Shown here: one piece after another, positions 1 to 6,568 of the stretch
How positions within the stretch are numbered: the first letter of the stretch is position 1
Layout: every line of letters starts with the position of its first letter
Assembly: GCA_036351435.1 (NCBI GenBank)
Contig: JAZBPA010000352.1
Coordinates: forward strand, 1 to 14,220
Direction: 5' to 3'
From: JAAUQA01 sp036351435
GTDB taxonomy: Bacteria > Pseudomonadota > Gammaproteobacteria > Competibacterales > Competibacteraceae
Length of the DNA: 14,220 nucleotides
Program-made: the position numbers and the translations under genes
Notes under the pieces: model-generated
Told to the model about the DNA's origin: nothing
Database searches by the model: none
What the model saw: only the letters and a program-made list of their open reading frames with translations

Positions 1-96
1 GGCCGATCGTTCTGAATCAATCGTGCTATCGCACCCGTCCACAGCAACCCTCTTGGCTCTCTTGCTCGGTTTATGAAACAATCGGGCTAAACCGGT

Positions 97-324
97 ATGT
101 TACCGATTTTTCGTATCCCCATTCTATTGTTGGCTATAGTCAACTGTGGGTGTTTTCCGCTCAAAGCTGGGCCAAGGCTGGCTCACTTCGATCAGCAAGC
201 GCCTGTTCCGGGCGAGTTTGCGCCAAACTTTAGCCTGAGAAACCTGCAAGGACAGGCAGTGACTCTCGAATCATTCATTGGAGATCAACCTGACGATACG
301 GTGGTGACTGCCGGGAGCCCCTGA
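97..324 (+). pseudogene. Truncated redoxin-like secreted protein (remnant)
   Basis: The 75-residue ORF begins with a hydrophobic segment (about residues 5-20, ending near two cysteines) that looks like a signal peptide; the cysteines do not form a standard lipobox. The motif at about residues 38-62 (PGEFAPNFSLRNLQGQ, then VTLESFIG) matches the opening beta-hairpin region of AhpC/TSA and TlpA-type redoxins. Known members continue into a beta strand and a CxxC or CxxF active site, about 100 residues further in all. Here the frame turns unrelated (DDTVVTAGSP) and stops at TGA. None of the other two forward frames downstream supplies a recognisable active site, so I read it as a broken gene rather than a single frameshift. 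An in-frame TAA lies just upstream of the chosen ATG, and no convincing Shine-Dalgarno is seen. It could instead be an unrelated short exported protein. Confidence 0.4.
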
Positions 325-370
325 CGCAGTCGCTGTTTTCAGCCATATTGTCATTACCGCAGTGTCAGTA

Positions 371-406
371 AATCCGCGATGAGGACATGGATTGTCGTCG
401 CGGATT
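371..406. repeat. Strong inverted repeat, 12-bp stem
   Basis: AATCCGCGATGA (371-382) pairs with 395-406 through nine perfect base pairs, one G-U and two more pairs, leaving a 12-nt loop. There is no T-run on either side in either direction, so it does not look like an intrinsic terminator. It lies just beyond the broken redoxin ORF. Its role is unknown. Confidence 0.5.
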
Positions 407-679
407 CAGCATCCAGTGGTCGGATACCTCGCTCTTCATTATGGCCACCGAACCCCTGGACAATCGGCTAATTCATCCTCGCCCAGAAATTCTGAACAAA
501 TCCGAGTTTTACACCCAACTGCCAGCGTGCGTGCTCAACCAGCGTAATCGGATTATCTTGGAGTTGTTATTGCGCTAAGCGACCTGCGTCATGAGTATCC
601 AGAGTCGGTCAGTGCAAAATCAAGCATAAAAATCCGTCACAGCAGGACAGAAGTGTCATTCGTTGGGTTCCAATGAGAG

Positions 680-699
680 CGCTATGATTTATCATGGCG
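680..699. promoter_or_regulatory. 20-nt palindrome, possible operator
   Basis: CGCTATGATTTATCATGGCG is a near-perfect palindrome centred on 689/690, with one T/G exception. It sits about 27 nt upstream of a TATAAT box, overlapping and extending just upstream of the expected -35 region. The short central spacer makes a DNA-binding site for a dimeric regulator more likely than an RNA hairpin. No known regulator motif is recognised. Confidence 0.25.
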
Positions 700-725
700 T
701 CGAGCAACGCGAATTCGTAATAAAA

Positions 726-731
726 TATAAT
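726..731 (+). promoter_or_regulatory. Candidate -10 box for the DUF2868-GTPase operon
   Basis: TATAAT matches the sigma-70 -10 consensus exactly in an A/T-rich patch. No good -35 hexamer lies 16-18 nt upstream. If used, transcription would start near 738. That leaves a leader of about 58 nt before the ATG at 796 and makes the TTG at 739 an unlikely start. Confidence 0.35.
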
Positions 732-795
732 ACCTTCTTTGCCTCGGCGAATACGGTCGAAGCCGGTTGAAAGAGGCTTTCTTGCTGGATCTGTA

Positions 796-2988
796 ATGAC
801 ATCAGAACATCATCTGACTGATTCCGCCGCTGCGCCACAAGAACCGGCGGCTATTGGAACGCTCGATTTAGAGCAACGCCTACTTGCCGAAGCCGTGCGG
901 TTACATGAGGACGCCCAAGGTCCGTTGGAAGAACCCAGCGCGGATACCGCCGGGCGATTAGCCGGCGGGGATTTGGAGCAACGTATCCTGGTCCGTGCCC
1001 ATGCCCTGTCTATCGCACCAGCTATGGGTACGGCATTGCTGCAACTGCGTAGTGCCTCAACGGTGGTGGTGACCATCGCTTTGGTTTTCGCCACCCTAGC
1101 CGGGGCCAGCACGGCGCAGCTGACTTTGGGGTCAGAAATCGCCGGACCGGTGAATTTTTTCTGGGTGCTGGGTGGGATGTTGGGCATTCATACGCTGGCC
1201 TTATTCATCTGGTTAGCCATGTTTTTCTTCAAACCCAGCGCGGTCTCCACCAGCTCATTAGGTGGTCTGGCATTAGCCGCAGGACGCCGAATTACCCATT
1301 GGTTGCATCGCGGCCCCCTGCATATGGCAGCGATCCGGGCCAGCGCCTTGGTCTATGGCGGTAACGGCTTGGGACGATGGACTATAAGCGCAATCAGCCA
1401 CGGCCTATGGTTGGCGTTTTTGACCGGTTGTGGAGTAATGGTGATCCTGATTCTCAGCATCAAACAATACAATTTTGCTTGGGAAACTACGATTTTATCG
1501 GACCGCACCTATGCTGCACTGACCCGAACCATTGCCATTGGTCCGGATGCATTGGGGTTTTCTACCCCGAGCGCTGAACAAATTGCTGCGAGTCACTGGG
1601 ACCGGCAAAACAAACCGTCCGGTGAAACTCGCAAAGAGTGGTCAGGGTTATTGATCGGCAGCATTATCGCCTATGGCCTATTGCCCCGGCTGTTACTACT
1701 CGCATTCAGTGTGGTGGGTTGGCGGCGGGCCAGCAAACGATTTCGCCTGGATACCAGCAAGCGCGGCTATGCGCGGCTGCAAACCCGGCTCCAACCAGTT
1801 GCTCGCGCTATCGGGGTGGTCGATGCTGATACTTTGCCGCATGGTCAAACTTATCCTCAGCGACAGGAACATTCTTTTGTTGTTGGCGATGAGGGGCCCG
1901 CCGCCATTGTCGGGTTCGAAATCGATCCCCCTGAAACAGCTTGGCCGCCGCCGATTGATGGAGTGGTCTGGCAGGATTTAGGTTTCGTCGATGATCGTAG
2001 CGGACGCCAACGGGTGTTGCATGAACTGACTCAAACAGTAACGCCACCCCGACTGATTCTGTTTGTCTGTTCACTGACGGTTACCCCTGATCGGGGTACA
2101 CGCACCTTCATTGATGATTTGCAGCAAGTAGCCCAGATTCCGGTTGCGCTCCTGTTGACCGATGGGCAACGCTTGCGTGAGCGTGGCGATCCCGAGCAAC
2201 TAAAGCAGCGCATCGGTGATTGGCGCGAGCTAGGCATCGGTGCGCAAGTGGCCCCAGAGCGAATCATTGAATTAGATTTCGAACACCTGACGGATACCAG
2301 TCGCAAAAATTTAGCCGCCTTGCTCGCTGATTCCGGAACACAGCCTCCGCCCGGTTTACCTCACCAGCTGGAACAAGCCTTTAAGCTGGTTAATAAACAA
2401 GTCGAAGGCTGGTCGGCGGCTCCAGATGTTAGTGCACAGGCGGAGCTGCACCGTGCTATCGCGCAACTGTATCAAGGCGAATCTACGTCTTGGCAGACGC
2501 TGTTAAAAACCCGGCCATTAGACGGACACACTCAACTAGAGCAACTGAAAACCGGGGCCGAACGGATGGTTGATTTACTTCCGGCCCGGTTGCGCCTCAA
2601 TCCGCGTTGGCTGGCAGCAGGGGCTATGGCCGGTGCATTGAGTTGTGTCGCCGCCGCTACGATAGTCGCACCAGCAGCAATTGCTGCATTGCCGGCTTGG
2701 GCTGGCTTAGGCGCAGCCATAACAACTGTGGTGCGCCCCATCGGCAAGGACTCGACAGCTGAAGCAATGACGCCGACCGCAGATTTTGGGACTGCGGTGC
2801 AAAGTGCTGCTTTATTCGCATTGTTATTGGAACTGCAAGGTCGGGATGAAAGCACAATTACTCAGCTGCTCGACCAAATCCTGGCTACGGACGAAGCCGT
2901 GCTGAGTGATGCTGAGGCGGTGCGGCACTGGTTGGATGAGTTACATCAACGCTTCGACCGGGTAGTGGCTGCGGAGGGCTTATCATGA
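796..2988 (+). CDS. DUF2868 domain membrane protein, GTPase partner
   Basis: A membrane protein of 730 residues that I assign to the DUF2868 family, of unproven function. The N-terminal part has the family's duplicated look (LDLEQRLLAEAVRLHED near residue 23, GDLEQRILVRAHAL near 58). Four hydrophobic segments follow at about 88-105, 117-145, 202-222 and 284-308. Next is a large soluble domain with alternating beta strands (RLILFVCSLTVTP near 419, VALLLTDG near 450), and then an Ala/Gly-rich hydrophobic stretch at about 605-643. The frame is also open back to a TTG at 739. I prefer ATG 796, which has GGA six nt upstream, because the TTG would sit at the predicted transcript start. The stop overlaps the next gene's start by ATGA, so the two are translationally coupled. 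DUF2868 and DUF3482 genes commonly occur side by side in proteobacteria, which suggests a membrane-bound partner for the GTPase. Confidence 0.8.
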   Translation: MTSEHHLTDSAAAPQEPAAIGTLDLEQRLLAEAVRLHEDAQGPLEEPSADTAGRLAGGDLEQRILVRAHALSIAPAMGTALLQLRSASTVVVTIALVFATLAGASTAQLTLGSEIAGPVNFFWVLGGMLGIHTLALFIWLAMFFFKPSAVSTSSLGGLALAAGRRITHWLHRGPLHMAAIRASALVYGGNGLGRWTISAISHGLWLAFLTGCGVMVILILSIKQYNFAWETTILSDRTYAALTRTIAIGPDALGFSTPSAEQIAASHWDRQNKPSGETRKEWSGLLIGSIIAYGLLPRLLLLAFSVVGWRRASKRFRLDTSKRGYARLQTRLQPVARAIGVVDADTLPHGQTYPQRQEHSFVVGDEGPAAIVGFEIDPPETAWPPPIDGVVWQDLGFVDDRSGRQRVLHELTQTVTPPRLILFVCSLTVTPDRGTRTFIDDLQQVAQIPVALLLTDGQRLRERGDPEQLKQRIGDWRELGIGAQVAPERIIELDFEHLTDTSRKNLAALLADSGTQPPPGLPHQLEQAFKLVNKQVEGWSAAPDVSAQAELHRAIAQLYQGESTSWQTLLKTRPLDGHTQLEQLKTGAERMVDLLPARLRLNPRWLAAGAMAGALSCVAAATIVAPAAIAALPAWAGLGAAITTVVRPIGKDSTAEAMTPTADFGTAVQSAALFALLLELQGRDESTITQLLDQILATDEAVLSDAEAVRHWLDELHQRFDRVVAAEGLS

Positions 2989-4388
2989 AGTTAGCCCCGC
3001 TAAAAGTCGCTGTCGTCGGCCATACCAATACCGGGAAAACCTCACTGCTCCGCACCTTAACTCGCGATGTCAGCTTTGGCGAAGTCTCCAATCGCCCGGC
3101 GACCACTCGGCACGTTGAAGGAACCGCTTTGCTGATCAACGGTGTGCCTTTGGTCGAATTGTACGATACTCCCGGTCTGGAAGATTCCATCGGGTTGCTC
3201 GAACACCTGGAGTCGCTACGCCAGGATCGCCACACCGACTGGGTTGACGTGATTCAACAGTTTCTGGATGGACCGCTGGCGCACAATCGCTTCGAGCAAG
3301 AGGCCAAGGTATTGCGGCAAATACTCGCCGACGATGTGGTTTTGTATGTCATTGATGTGCGTGACCGGGTTCTAGGCAAGCATCGTGACGAGTTAGAAAT
3401 TCTCGGTCGCACAGCCAAACCCATTGTGCCGGTTATGAATTTTATCGCCAGCCCCCAAGCAAAAACCCAACGCTGGCGGGAACACTTAGCGCGGGTCAAT
3501 ATGCATGCAGTGGTCGAATTCGATTTCGTGGTAGTGAATGAATACGGGGAAAGGCAGCTTTTTGAGAAAATCCGCACCTTATTGGACCCGTTTCGCCCCA
3601 CTTTAGACGCCGTGATTGCAGATCGCGTCAGACTACGCGCCAATTTAATCCGCGCCTCGGTTGATTTGCTCGCAGATCTATTGATTGATGTGGCAGGTTA
3701 TCTGGTGATCGTACCGAATGATGGTCAACAGCCTGTCGCAATGGAACAACTGCGACAGGTGGTGCGCAAGCGCGAATTGCAGTGCGTTCAGGCGCTGTTG
3801 GAATTACATCAGTTTCGCAGCGACGACTATACGGCACAAGAATTGCCCATCGTTGATGGCTATTGGGGTCTGGATTTATTCAGCCCTGAATCACTCAAAC
3901 AGTTTGGAGTCAGGACGAGTAGTGCAGCGGCGGTGGGCGGAACGACCGGATTAGCTGTCGATGCGATGACCGGCGGTCTATCGCTCGGAGCAGCAGCGGC
4001 ATTAGGCGCCACTTTGGGTGCATTGGCCAGTTTCTCGCACAGTCATGGCAAACGATTGAAAGACCGCATCAAGGGATTCACCGAACTGCGTATTGATGAC
4101 GGGACTCTGCGCATTTTAGCCTTGCGTCAGCTGGACTTAATCAGAGCTCTGTTACAGCGGGGCCACGCCAGCCAGGAGAAAATTGATCTCAAGGCACGGG
4201 CGTTGGAAGCTGAAAAGAAATGGAAAGGGTGGCGTTTGCCCGAGGTGCTCAATAAGGCCAAAGCAAATCCCGGTTGGTCACGTCTAAACGAAGGAACCGG
4301 TTCGTCTACCGGACGATTAGCCGCTAAGGACAAACTGACAAAGATATTGGAAGCGGGTTTTAGGGAAGGATCGTCGGCTGTTAATTAA
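2985..4388 (+). CDS. GTPase with C-terminal DUF3482 domain
   Basis: A 467-residue protein with an N-terminal Era/TrmE-like G domain. G1 is GHTNTGKT at 12-19, the conserved switch Thr lies in RPATTRHVEG (38-47), and G3 is DTPG at 61-64. At the G4 position, after the strand PIVPV, the sequence is NFIAS (152-156) rather than canonical NKxD. The Asn is kept but the Lys and Asp that give guanine specificity are not. Guanine preference is therefore inferred, not shown. The C-terminal half contains helical segments and a Gly/Ala-rich hydrophobic stretch (about 313-350), which could insert in or peripherally associate with the membrane, as expected for DUF3482. It overlaps the DUF2868 gene by four bases, so the pair likely forms one unit. 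The cellular role is not known to me. Confidence 0.85.
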   Translation: MKLAPLKVAVVGHTNTGKTSLLRTLTRDVSFGEVSNRPATTRHVEGTALLINGVPLVELYDTPGLEDSIGLLEHLESLRQDRHTDWVDVIQQFLDGPLAHNRFEQEAKVLRQILADDVVLYVIDVRDRVLGKHRDELEILGRTAKPIVPVMNFIASPQAKTQRWREHLARVNMHAVVEFDFVVVNEYGERQLFEKIRTLLDPFRPTLDAVIADRVRLRANLIRASVDLLADLLIDVAGYLVIVPNDGQQPVAMEQLRQVVRKRELQCVQALLELHQFRSDDYTAQELPIVDGYWGLDLFSPESLKQFGVRTSSAAAVGGTTGLAVDAMTGGLSLGAAAALGATLGALASFSHSHGKRLKDRIKGFTELRIDDGTLRILALRQLDLIRALLQRGHASQEKIDLKARALEAEKKWKGWRLPEVLNKAKANPGWSRLNEGTGSSTGRLAAKDKLTKILEAGFREGSSAVN

Positions 4389-4413
4389 GTGACCTGAAGG
4401 CTCAGGAGTCATT

Positions 4414-4662
4414 ATGAGTGCTGATGTACTGTCTTTCGAAGTCGATAAAGAACTGGATGTGATGGGGTTGGCGTGTCCGTTGCCCATTCTTAAAGCCAAG
4501 GCTCAACTCGCCAAAATGAACTCTGGTGAGGTGTTGCATGTGTTGGCCACCGATCCGTTGGCACCACTAGATTTTCGCGCATTTTGTCTACGCAGCGATC
4601 ATGAAATGCTGCATCTCGTCGAAACCAAGGAGCGTAGCGAATTTTTTATTCGCAAAGCTTGA
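4414..4662 (+). CDS. tusA: TusA-family sulfurtransferase (sulfur carrier)
   Basis: An 82-residue protein of the TusA/SirA/YeeD family. The hallmark CPxP motif is CPLP with the persulfide-carrying Cys21, preceded by LDVMGLA and followed by ILKAKAQL. The C-terminal half has the usual ATDP and DFRAFC segments, giving a second conserved cysteine at 58. TusA proteins receive sulfur from a cysteine desulfurase and pass it on, for example to 2-thiouridine synthesis in tRNA. In sulfur oxidisers, relatives work with DsrE or rhodanese partners. No Tus or Dsr partner lies nearby, so the specific pathway is open. An AGGAG Shine-Dalgarno at 4404-4408, five nt before the ATG, fixes the start. The gene is 25 nt downstream of the GTPase and may share its transcript. 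Confidence 0.85.
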   Translation: MSADVLSFEVDKELDVMGLACPLPILKAKAQLAKMNSGEVLHVLATDPLAPLDFRAFCLRSDHEMLHLVETKERSEFFIRKA

Positions 4663-4709
4663 TGGTTAATCGTGGTCGGGTGAACTGCTTTATGGCTAGT
4701 GTATCGGGC

Positions 4710-4715
4710 TATAAT
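4710..4715 (+). promoter_or_regulatory. Candidate -10 box for the small exported protein gene
   Basis: TATAAT exactly matches the -10 consensus and lies 34 nt before the ATG at 4750. No consensus -35 element is found at normal spacing. It suggests the downstream gene has its own promoter although it follows tusA on the same strand. Confidence 0.35.
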
Positions 4716-4749
4716 ACTTACATAACACAAGAACAGAGGAATAGCTTAG

Positions 4750-5094
4750 ATGAAGAAAAAAGCACTCTTTATTTTGCTCGCGGTATTCATTGCCACGCCA
4801 GCGTTCGCAGCTAACTGGCGTTATGTCGTTTATCTGGGGGAGACCTTAATATACGACGGTCCGACCCCGCCCCTGGATGTCAACTTAACCTACCCGCCTT
4901 TCGGCGAGCCTTTACCGGAGAGAAAACCTGGTGAGGAAGCGCGCGGAGTTCTACTGGATGAATTCCAGTACACGGAGCAACTGCTCCAGCCGCACGTTGT
5001 TATTATACCGCCTGGACAAACCGCAGGGGGTAGAGCCAGTAATCAAGCCCCGACATCATCTTCTTTAGGTGAACCTGTTCAACTCGGCTTTTGA
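4750..5094 (+). CDS. Small exported protein of unknown function
   Basis: A 114-residue protein with a textbook Sec signal peptide: MKKK, a hydrophobic core, then ATPAFA before Ala21, a signal peptidase I site. The mature part of about 94 residues is rich in proline and short on regular helix. It contains aromatic residues at the start (NWRYVVYLGE) and a Ser/Thr/Gly-rich tail. It has no cysteines, so no disulfides or lipobox are expected. The first mature segment resembles a short beta hairpin. I do not recognise the family. AGAGGA at 4735-4740 precedes the ATG by nine nt. The gene has its own TATAAT box upstream and an intrinsic terminator 29 nt after the stop, so it is probably a single-gene transcript. 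A periplasmic or secreted location is inferred. Confidence 0.7.
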   Translation: MKKKALFILLAVFIATPAFAANWRYVVYLGETLIYDGPTPPLDVNLTYPPFGEPLPERKPGEEARGVLLDEFQYTEQLLQPHVVIIPPGQTAGGRASNQAPTSSSLGEPVQLGF

Positions 5095-5123
5095 CCGAAA
5101 ATTAACTTTCCAGCCTTTTCGAT

Positions 5124-5158
5124 CCGGCCCATTATTAAACCTGTTGGGCCGGGTTTTT
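5124..5158 (+). terminator. Intrinsic terminator after the small exported protein gene
   Basis: CCGGCCCA (5124-5131) and TGGGCCGG (5145-5152) form a perfect 8-bp stem with a 13-nt loop, followed by a T-run (5154-5158). On the other strand no T-run follows the hairpin, so it should work only for rightward transcription and not for the converging nas operon. Confidence 0.85.
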
Positions 5159-5195
5159 ATTGCACCTGAATCAACGACTGCTGGCAGAACACGGC

Positions 5196-6494
5196 TCATA
5201 GTTTAAGCATGGGTAACGGTCCATCATCGGCCAAAGTCAGAATCGCCGCTATCAATGTCTGCGGCTCGCTAATCCCACCATGTCGCAATAACCGTTCCGC
5301 TTTGCCAATCATCTCGGCTCGGCTGAGCGCCGCTTCTGGATCACCTTTGGCATGAGTGCGGTGTGCGTGCATGCGGCTACCGATGTCATCCACAATTGTC
5401 ACCGCACTACCCCAACAACCTGGATAGGCCGATGTATAAGGCTCTGCGACATGCAACCTGACCCGAGCACGTAAATCGGCCAGTTCATCACGTGCTCGGG
5501 CGTTAAAAGCGGCAAAGTCCATCTCTGCTCGTGTCAGAGCCGCCGCAACACAATGTTGTAAGGAAAATTTGGCTTCATAATCAGTCTGTGGCGCAGGCCG
5601 GTCGCACACAGCCAATGCTGCCGGATAGGTTGCTACCTCAATCTGCTGCACGGCATTCCATGCAGGCATTTGCTCGCGCAATTCCTGGGCAGCATCAATA
5701 GCCGGATGAGTATGACGGCAGGACGGCCAGGGTTTAATGGAAGTTGCTAATAACTGCCAGGGATCATCTGGATTTCGAATGACCGCTTGCGGTTCAGAAT
5801 CCGGGCAAGTGGCAGCGAAGAACCCCTGTGTGCCTTCAAGAATAGCGGGCGGCCCGGTAAAGCCGAAACGAGCCAAATCGGCAGCCAGTAAGCCGGATTC
5901 AGCGGCACGACCGGCATGGAGATGTTTGGTCATCGCTCCGGTGGCTAAAAATTGCCATAGACCGGACGATTGAGTACCTGCATTACCGAGGGCGTGCACG
6001 GTCGCCGTTTCATCCAAACCCAGCAATGAACCGACCGCCATAGCTGCACCATAAGGACCGCAGGTTGCCGTGTTATGCCAAATTCGATAATGAGCTGGTC
6101 CTACCGCCATACCGACACGGGTCGCAGCTTCAAAACCGCGCAATACGGCAACTAAAAAGTCCCGACCAGTTACGCCTTCACGTTCGGCAACAGTCCAGGC
6201 CGCCGGAACAACCACACAACCGGGATGAACAACCGAGGCCCGATGCAAATCATCAACTTCTAAAATATGGGTTAGCGCACCGAAAATAAATGCGCGTCGT
6301 CCCGCATCCGGCCTATCGCCAAGCGTGTGTTGCCAAGCGAGCAACAATTCTCCGGCTGGCGAACAGCGACCCGCCAAAGCGTTGGCGATGGCATCCAGCG
6401 TGAATAACGCGGCTTGTTCTAAATCGTCGGTTGTGACCGGTTTAGCGTTGATTAATGCCGTAAGTTGCTGGGTCAGCGTGTTGTTTTCCATCAT
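5196..6494 (-). CDS. MmgE/PrpD family protein (2-methylcitrate dehydratase or decarboxylase-like)
   Basis: A 432-residue MmgE/PrpD protein, close to the usual 440-480. The family includes iron-independent 2-methylcitrate dehydratase and cis-aconitate decarboxylase. The residues expected at the active site by analogy with those enzymes are present: Asp82 and His90 in the EVDDLHR to VHPG stretch, His140 in WHNTATCGPYG, Lys190 in TKHLHAGRAAESG, and His263 in KPWPSCRHTHPAID. It is therefore probably an active lyase, but the substrate cannot be read from the sequence. None of the methylcitrate-cycle neighbours (prpB, prpC) is here. It follows nasA by 74 nt on the same strand with no terminator between them, so it is likely co-transcribed. 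The start MM has a poor ribosome site, and the second Met is an equal choice. Its place in a nitrate operon is unusual. Confidence 0.8.
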   Translation of the reverse strand: MMENNTLTQQLTALINAKPVTTDDLEQAALFTLDAIANALAGRCSPAGELLLAWQHTLGDRPDAGRRAFIFGALTHILEVDDLHRASVVHPGCVVVPAAWTVAEREGVTGRDFLVAVLRGFEAATRVGMAVGPAHYRIWHNTATCGPYGAAMAVGSLLGLDETATVHALGNAGTQSSGLWQFLATGAMTKHLHAGRAAESGLLAADLARFGFTGPPAILEGTQGFFAATCPDSEPQAVIRNPDDPWQLLATSIKPWPSCRHTHPAIDAAQELREQMPAWNAVQQIEVATYPAALAVCDRPAPQTDYEAKFSLQHCVAAALTRAEMDFAAFNARARDELADLRARVRLHVAEPYTSAYPGCWGSAVTIVDDIGSRMHAHRTHAKGDPEAALSRAEMIGKAERLLRHGGISEPQTLIAAILTLADDGPLPMLKL

Positions 6495-6568
6495 CTGTTA
6501 TTGGGCAGCGGTGGGCGCAAAGATTCGATACAGCAGCGGTTGGAAAATCTTACAGAATGCCAATTATA

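Larger units (their letters stand above)
325..795. other. Gene-poor stretch with hairpin, palindrome and promoter-like box
   Basis: No ORF here resembles a known protein. A 63-codon frame at 387-578 has no recognisable motif and no clear ribosome site. What can be seen is a 12-bp hairpin at 371-406, a 20-nt palindrome at 680-699 and a TATAAT box at 726-731 ahead of the DUF2868 gene. Together with the broken redoxin ORF upstream, the stretch looks like decayed coding sequence plus the regulatory region of the next gene. Confidence 0.4.

Noticed and set aside
322..324. TGA of the redoxin-like ORF as a possible selenocysteine codon
   Set aside because: Redoxin relatives may carry Sec or Cys at the active site, but the residues around this TGA do not match an active site, and the frame beyond it reads as low-quality protein until a TAA. 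No SECIS-like hairpin directly follows; the nearest stem is about 47 nt away.
387..578. 63-codon ORF starting MDCRRGFSIQ
   Set aside because: It begins inside the 371-406 hairpin, has no Shine-Dalgarno and shows no motif or family resemblance. It may be decayed sequence, but I cannot support it as a gene.
739..795. TTG at 739 as start of the DUF2868 protein
   Set aside because: It would begin almost at the predicted transcript start after the TATAAT at 726-731, leaving no room for a ribosome site. The extra 19 residues are not typical of the family.
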